Shown one piece after another: positions 7,300 to 10,639 of a stretch of DNA of 10,639 nt. Both the position numbers and the translations under genes were made by a program. The stretch comes from DATNNN01 sp035601815 (GTDB lineage Bacteria; Pseudomonadota; Alphaproteobacteria; Rhizobiales; Xanthobacteraceae). Location: assembly GCA_035601815.1 (NCBI GenBank), contig DATNNN010000281.1, positions 1 to 10,639 of the forward strand, given 5' to 3'. The notes under the pieces were generated by a model that was not told where the DNA came from, did no database searches, and saw only the letters and a program-made list of their open reading frames with translations. How positions within the stretch are numbered: the first letter of the stretch is position 1; every line of letters starts with the position of its first letter.

Positions 7300-7320
7300 T
7301 TGTCGGGAATCTGCCGACAA
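7300..7320. promoter_or_regulatory. Inverted repeat TTGTCGG-N7-CCGACAA next to the binding-protein ribosome site
   Basis: Two perfect 7-bp arms (7300-7306 and 7314-7320) flank 7 nt in the predicted leader of the binding-protein mRNA. One arm ends one base before the purine-rich ribosome site at 7298-7288. It could be an operator for a dimeric regulator, or an RNA hairpin limiting access to the ribosome site. Seven perfect pairs with a regular spacer make it stronger than the neighbouring repeat. Confidence 0.4.
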
Positions 7321-7338
7321 CGATGAATCTAGTCGTTT

Positions 7339-7355
7339 CCGGTTCTTGTGACCGG
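7339..7355. promoter_or_regulatory. Inverted repeat CCGGT-N7-ACCGG, candidate operator
   Basis: Arms CCGGT (7339-7343) and ACCGG (7351-7355) flank 7 nt. The repeat lies just downstream of the candidate -10 box of the liv operon, across the predicted transcription start, a common place for a repressor site. The arms are short, so chance is possible. Confidence 0.3.
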
Positions 7356-7364
7356 TCGGAGTGG

Positions 7365-7394
7365 ATTATGAGGTTGTTTGAAGCTTTGCAGCAA
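7365..7394 (-). promoter_or_regulatory. Candidate sigma-70-like promoter of the liv operon
   Basis: On the minus strand TTGCTG (7394-7389) and CATAAT (7370-7365) are separated by 18 nt. The -10 box matches the consensus at five of six positions and the -35 box at three of six. Transcription would start near 7358, giving a leader of roughly 75 nt before the binding-protein ATG. Confidence 0.35.
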
Positions 7395-7535
7395 GGGCCA
7401 ATATGACCGCGCGCGCGCAACGGCAACCGCGCCATCGAGAGCTTTTCGCGGGTAGCGGCGAGGATCGGGAAGGGCCTAGACTGGTTGGACGGCATGCACG
7501 GCCACGCCAGCGGCACTGGTCAAGGAGGAGGGGCC

Positions 7536-9302
7536 ATGGTTCGAGCTAAGAAGACCGAGGCGCGCGGCAACCGTGCCCAACGCAAGCGCAACCGCGCCGG
7601 GAAGGGGAAGCTAAAATCGGCATCGACAAAGACGGCAAGCCGGCGCCGAAACACCAACGGCGGCATCTTTGCGTACCTCAAGCCCAATGCGGCGAATTTC
7701 GCGGCCCTGACGCCGATCTTCTTCCTGCCGCGAGCGGCCGCGATCCATCCCGACCGCGTCGCGATCGTCCACGGCGAGCGGCGCATCAGTTATCGCGATT
7801 TCTACGCGCGGGCGCGGCGGCTCGCCTCGGCGCTCGCGCGCCGCGGTGTGTGCGCCGGCGACACGGTGGGGGTGATGCTGCCGAACGTGCCGGCGATGAT
7901 AGAGGCGCACTACGGCGTGCCGATGCTGGGTGCGGTGCTGAACACCATCAATACCCGGCTCGACGCCCGCACCGTCGCCTACATCCTGGAGCACGGCGAA
8001 GCCAAGGTGCTGGTCACCGACCGCGAGTTCGCCGCCCAGGTGGGGCCGGCGCTCAAGCAGATGAAGAAGCGACCCTTCGTCGTCGACGTGGACGATCCGC
8101 TCTATACCGGTCCCGGCGAGCGCCTCGGCACGATCGAATACGAGGAGTTCCTCGCGCGGGAAGGCGCGGATTTCGCATGGACGCCACCCGGCGACGAGAG
8201 CGCCGCCATCGCGCTTAACTACACCTCGGGCACCACCGGCAATCCCAAGGGCGTCGTCTATCACCACCGCGGCACGTTCCTGGAATCGGCCGGCAACATC
8301 ATGGCGTGGCTGCGCGCGGAAAAGCCCGTGTATCTCTGGACACTGCCGATGTTCCACTGCAATGGCTGGTGCTTCCCGTGGTCGGTGACGGCCCAGGCCG
8401 GCACCCACGTCTGCCTCCGCAAGGTCGACCCGGCGCTGATCTTCCCCATGATTGTCGAGCACGGCATCACCCACATGTGCGGCGCGCCGACGGTGTTGAA
8501 CATGTTGATCAGCGCGCCGGCGGAGCAGCGGCGCCCGTTCCCGCACGTGGTCGACATCCAGACCGGCGGTTCGCCGCCGCCCGCGCACGTGATCAAGGGC
8601 ATGGAAGAGCTTGGCTTCCGCGTCACCCACATCTACGGCATGACCGAGCTGCAGGGGCCGTCAACGTTCTGCGCGCCGCAGGACGCGTGGGCGGACTTGC
8701 CGATCGAGGAGCGCGCGGCGCTTACCGCGCGCCAGGGCGTGCGCTACCCGGTGGTCGAAGACCAGATGGTGGCCGATCCCAAGACGCTGCAGCCGGTGCC
8801 GAAGGACGGCACGACCGTGGGCGAGATCCTGATCCGCGGCAACACGGTGATGCTCGGCTACCTCAAGGACGAGAAGGCAACGGCGGAGACCTTCCGCGGG
8901 GGCTGGATGCACACCGGCGATCTCGCCGTCGAGCATCCCGATGGCTACATCGAGATCAAGGACCGCGCCAAGGACATCATCATCTCCGGCGGCGAGAACA
9001 TCTCAAGCGTCGAGGTCGAGATCGCGCTCTACAGGCATCCGGGGGTGCATCTCGCCGCCGTGGTGGCGCGGCCCGACGACAAGTGGGGTGAGACGCCCTG
9101 CGCCTTCGTGCAGCTGAAACCAGGGGCGACCGCGACGCCCGAGGAGCTTATCGCCTTCTGCCGTGAGCGAGTCGCCCGCTACAAGGTGCCGAAGACCGTG
9201 GTGTTCGGCCCGCTGCCGGTGACCGCAACCGGCAAGATCCAAAAGTTCGTGCTTCGCGAGCGCGCACGCGAGATCGGACCGGAGCAGCGCAGGTCGGCCT
9301 GA
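7536..9302 (+). CDS. AMP-forming acyl-CoA synthetase with a basic N-terminal extension
   Basis: This 588-residue cytoplasmic enzyme should join a carboxylic acid to CoA via an acyl-adenylate, using ATP. The start ATG 7536 is chosen over 7485 because AAGGAGG stands 7 nt upstream; no other start codon is seen before the conserved domain. Motifs of the adenylate-forming superfamily are all present: YTSGTTGNPKG at 229-239, LPMFHCNGW at 270-278, YGMTE at 367-371, TGD at 460-462, KDRAKD at 475-480, GGEN at 485-488, and the catalytic lysine K567 in TGKIQK. The LPMFHCNGW block is typical of the branch with AlkK, DmdB and plant AAE/cinnamate-CoA ligases, pointing to short, medium or aromatic acids more than very long fatty acids. 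Residues 1-41 contain about 16 Lys/Arg, an unusual extension before the normal domain start near residue 45. It is transcribed divergently from the ABC importer, which suggests the imported acid is its substrate. Confidence 0.93.
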   Translation: MVRAKKTEARGNRAQRKRNRAGKGKLKSASTKTASRRRNTNGGIFAYLKPNAANFAALTPIFFLPRAAAIHPDRVAIVHGERRISYRDFYARARRLASALARRGVCAGDTVGVMLPNVPAMIEAHYGVPMLGAVLNTINTRLDARTVAYILEHGEAKVLVTDREFAAQVGPALKQMKKRPFVVDVDDPLYTGPGERLGTIEYEEFLAREGADFAWTPPGDESAAIALNYTSGTTGNPKGVVYHHRGTFLESAGNIMAWLRAEKPVYLWTLPMFHCNGWCFPWSVTAQAGTHVCLRKVDPALIFPMIVEHGITHMCGAPTVLNMLISAPAEQRRPFPHVVDIQTGGSPPPAHVIKGMEELGFRVTHIYGMTELQGPSTFCAPQDAWADLPIEERAALTARQGVRYPVVEDQMVADPKTLQPVPKDGTTVGEILIRGNTVMLGYLKDEKATAETFRGGWMHTGDLAVEHPDGYIEIKDRAKDIIISGGENISSVEVEIALYRHPGVHLAAVVARPDDKWGETPCAFVQLKPGATATPEELIAFCRERVARYKVPKTVVFGPLPVTATGKIQKFVLRERAREIGPEQRRSA

Positions 9303-9702
9303 CAATCACATCAAGGCTCCAACGCCTGATTCAGGGAGTTTGCGCCACACGCGCCGGCTTCACGGCACCCATTTCGGCTCGCGCTTGTCGCAACGAGATC
9401 AGATTGAACTGAGACCTTTCTGCCGTGCTAGACTGGTTACAGTGGGCTGACTTTGTAGGGAGTGGTGAAGAAAAGCGAGTTTCTTCGTCAGTTCACGCGA
9501 TGTCCGCTTTGTGCCAACAGCGGACATTTACGTAAACTGACCCACTACCCTCGCCATCCTTGGCTTCTTTCGTCCAGGTCGATCTTCACTATCAACCCGG
9601 CCCAAAATTCGCCGGTCAGCACCACGCTCTCGAAGCGCAAGCCCAGATAAGCTACTCTGGTGCTATAAAACGCTGTCATCCAGCGAATACTGAATTGGAC
9701 GA
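9303..9702. other. Intergenic stretch without a convincing gene
   Basis: About 400 bp lie between the synthetase and the DUF2946-like gene. No strong intrinsic terminator follows the synthetase; only weak short repeats such as AGGC/GCCT appear at about 9314-9328. Two open frames beginning at 9462 and 9560 have no recognisable domain and no good ribosome site. The middle holds an imperfect palindrome (9487-9541). Near the right end, TATAAA (9664-9669) is followed by CGCTG-N5-CAGCG (9671-9685), which could be a promoter element plus operator for the next gene, although no decent -35 box is found. The base composition is lower in GC than in the genes. Confidence 0.5.
9487..9541. repeat. Imperfect palindrome, REP-like repeat candidate
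   Basis: Arms at about 9487-9508 and 9519-9541 are inverted copies with few mismatches and one gap. The inner 9 bp, ATGTCCGCT (9500-9508) and AGCGGACAT (9519-9527), are perfect around a 10-nt loop, and the outer parts share GTCAGTT...ACG. Palindromes with such TGTCCGC/GCGGACA cores are, to my memory, scattered between genes in Bradyrhizobium relatives, but I could not check this. It may be a REP-like element or the trace of a small mobile sequence. Confidence 0.45.
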
Positions 9703-10122
9703 GTGCGGAGAGTGCGCTTGGCGGTGTATCAACGAAACCGGAGCATCGGACGCCGGCTGGCGACGATTATTGCCGCCTATGGAATCGTGCTCCATGCGTT
9801 TCTCGCCGGCGTTGCCGGCGCCCGCTCGAGCGTTATCAATCCTGCCGATGCGATCGCTGTCGAATTTCTGCTGTGTCTCAGTGACCTCAACGGCGCGCCG
9901 CTTTCTCAGGCTCCCGCGCCCAATCATCCGCATGACCAGACGATTCATTGTGCGCTCTGCGCCGTGCTCGCGCAGTCGCCCGTGCTCGCGGCCGGACCCC
10001 CGGACCTTCATTTCGTCCCTAGCGACGGCCTGATAGTCGTCTGGCCGGATGGCAGCAACGGTCCGCGTGCCGAATCCCCGCATCTTCGCCAGCAACCGCG
10101 AGGGCCTCCGCCGATCGCGTGA
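9703..10122 (+). CDS. DUF2946-like small membrane or exported protein
   Basis: This protein is about 139 residues long. The N-terminus is strongly basic (R-rich to residue 19), followed by a hydrophobic segment at about 21-40 that is either a signal peptide or a membrane anchor. A cysteine in LLCLSD (C58) and the cluster HPHDQTIHCALC (75-86; H75, H77, H82, C83, C86) match the pattern of DUF2946 proteins, as does the Pro-rich end RGPPP. DUF2946 has no known biochemical function; members are often found near copper-uptake or copper-responsive genes, and the His/Cys cluster could bind metal (inference). The start is uncertain. The GTG at 9703 is the longest choice, and GTG at 9712 or 9724 are alternatives; none has a clear ribosome site. 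A gene for an exported protein follows after 59 bp on the same strand, probably in one transcript. Confidence 0.65.
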   Translation: MRRVRLAVYQRNRSIGRRLATIIAAYGIVLHAFLAGVAGARSSVINPADAIAVEFLLCLSDLNGAPLSQAPAPNHPHDQTIHCALCAVLAQSPVLAAGPPDLHFVPSDGLIVVWPDGSNGPRAESPHLRQQPRGPPPIA

Positions 10123-10181
10123 CCGTGCGACGGCCGTGGGCCGTGGCAGTAGATTTTCGCGCACAGTCTGTGGAGATCCTG

Positions 10182-10639
10182 ATGTGCAATCATCATATTT
10201 TCGCGTGCCTCGGCACAACCACCATCGCTATCGGGGCACTCATCACGCCAACGCAGGCTTTAGCTCATTGCTACGTGGGCAGCCGGTTCCTGCCGGCGAC
10301 GCTCACGAGCGAAGATCCGTGTGTCGCCGACGAGCTGTCCTTACCCACGGTGTCGTGGTTCCGCCATCCCGCAAACGGCGACAATCCCTTCGTGCGTGAG
10401 ACGACGATCTCGTTCGATTTTGCCAAGCGGATTACGCCCGATCTCGGCGTCTCGATCGGGCGCGGCTACCTGATCCAGAAGCCCGACGGGATGCCGACGA
10501 TACGCGGCTGGGACAACCTCGAGCTCGGCCTGAAATACCAGCTCTACACCAATTCGGCGCACGAGTTCATCTTCTCCTTCGGTCTCGACGCCGACCTCGG
10601 CGGCACCGGGGCGCGACGCGTCGGCGCCGAGAGCTTCAG
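10182..10639 (+). CDS. Exported, probably outer-membrane beta-barrel protein (3' end outside the window)
   Basis: The frame opens with ATG at 10182, seven bases after GGAG, and stays open to the window end (152 codons plus 2 bases), so the gene is cut by the window edge. Residues 1-28 form a signal peptide with a hydrophobic core and cleavage after TQALA. The mature protein begins HCYVGSRFLPATL, followed by DPCVADELSLPTVSWF. The residue before the cysteine is His, so this is not a lipoprotein box. From about residue 70 there are alternating polar and hydrophobic stretches (RETTISFDFAKR, LGVSIGRGYLI, LELGLKYQLY, HEFIFSFGLDADL) that look like beta strands of a membrane barrel. I recall similar unnamed proteins in alphaproteobacteria but know no function. 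It probably forms an operon with the DUF2946-like gene. Confidence 0.75.
   Translation, partial: MCNHHIFACLGTTTIAIGALITPTQALAHCYVGSRFLPATLTSEDPCVADELSLPTVSWFRHPANGDNPFVRETTISFDFAKRITPDLGVSIGRGYLIQKPDGMPTIRGWDNLELGLKYQLYTNSAHEFIFSFGLDADLGGTGARRVGAESF

Larger units (their letters stand above)
7282..7535. promoter_or_regulatory. Divergent control region between the liv operon and the acyl-CoA synthetase gene
   Basis: These 254 bp separate two divergently transcribed units, so both promoters should lie here. Towards the minus strand I see a fair sigma-70-like promoter and two inverted repeats, listed separately. Towards the plus strand I see only weak candidates, for example TTGAAG at 7378-7383 and TATGAC at 7402-7407 with an 18-nt spacer. 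A very good ribosome site, AAGGAGG at 7522-7528, stands 7 nt before the synthetase ATG. Positions 7408-7420 are a short GC-alternating run. Confidence 0.6.

Noticed and set aside
7282..7320. Start of the binding protein at 7320
   Set aside because: The 13 extra residues would precede a complete signal peptide, and the strong ribosome site stands before the ATG at 7281.
6127..7326. 399-codon plus-strand open frame opposite the binding-protein gene
   Set aside because: It mirrors the binding-protein gene and has no recognisable motif; the minus-strand frame has a signal peptide and family features.
9462..9650. 62-codon plus-strand frame in the intergenic region
   Set aside because: It runs through the palindrome at 9487-9541 and has no recognisable domain; most likely chance.
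9560..10033. 157-codon plus-strand frame overlapping the DUF2946-like gene
   Set aside because: It has no ribosome site and its second half is a Ser/Arg/Pro-rich shadow of the DUF2946-like frame, which has a hydrophobic N-terminus and the His/Cys cluster.

Overview
This window reads as chromosomal DNA from a GC-rich alphaproteobacterium, most likely of the Hyphomicrobiales (Bradyrhizobium/Rhodopseudomonas/Rhodoplanes type). The evidence is the strong G/C bias at third codon positions, the style of the Liv-type (HAAT family) transporter genes, and small periplasmic families common in that order. The genus-level guess is inference, since there is no rRNA or other phylogenetic marker here.

Layout. 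Positions 1-398 hold no convincing gene. From 7281 down to 399 there is one tightly packed minus-strand operon, in transcription order: a type I periplasmic substrate-binding protein (7281-6082), an 85-bp gap with a perfect 11-bp hairpin, livH-1 (5996-5106), livM-1 (5097-4168), livG (4193-3441, overlapping livM-1), livF (3433-2714), livH-2 (2698-1808), livM-2 (1798-857), and a small exported YtkA-like protein (836-399). A 254-bp divergent control region (7282-7535) with two inverted repeats separates this operon from a plus-strand acyl-CoA synthetase gene (7536-9302). After it come about 400 bp without a convincing gene, containing an imperfect palindrome (9487-9541). Two plus-strand genes follow: a DUF2946-like small membrane or exported protein (9703-10122) and the first 152 codons of an exported, probably outer-membrane beta-barrel protein that runs off the window (10182-10639).

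How the genes may work together. The binding protein, permeases and ATPases form an ABC importer of the branched-chain amino acid/amide/carboxylate class. The divergent ligase belongs to the AMP-forming acyl-CoA synthetase branch that activates short, medium or aromatic carboxylates. A natural reading is uptake of an organic acid followed by CoA activation, with both arms controlled from the shared intergenic region; the substrate cannot be read from the sequence. The most unusual point is that the operon carries two complete, clearly different LivH-LivM permease pairs but only one LivG-LivF ATPase pair and one binding protein. A YtkA-like protein at one end and a DUF2946-like protein at the other, both with Met/His/Cys motifs, hint at metal handling nearby, but a functional link to the transporter is speculative.
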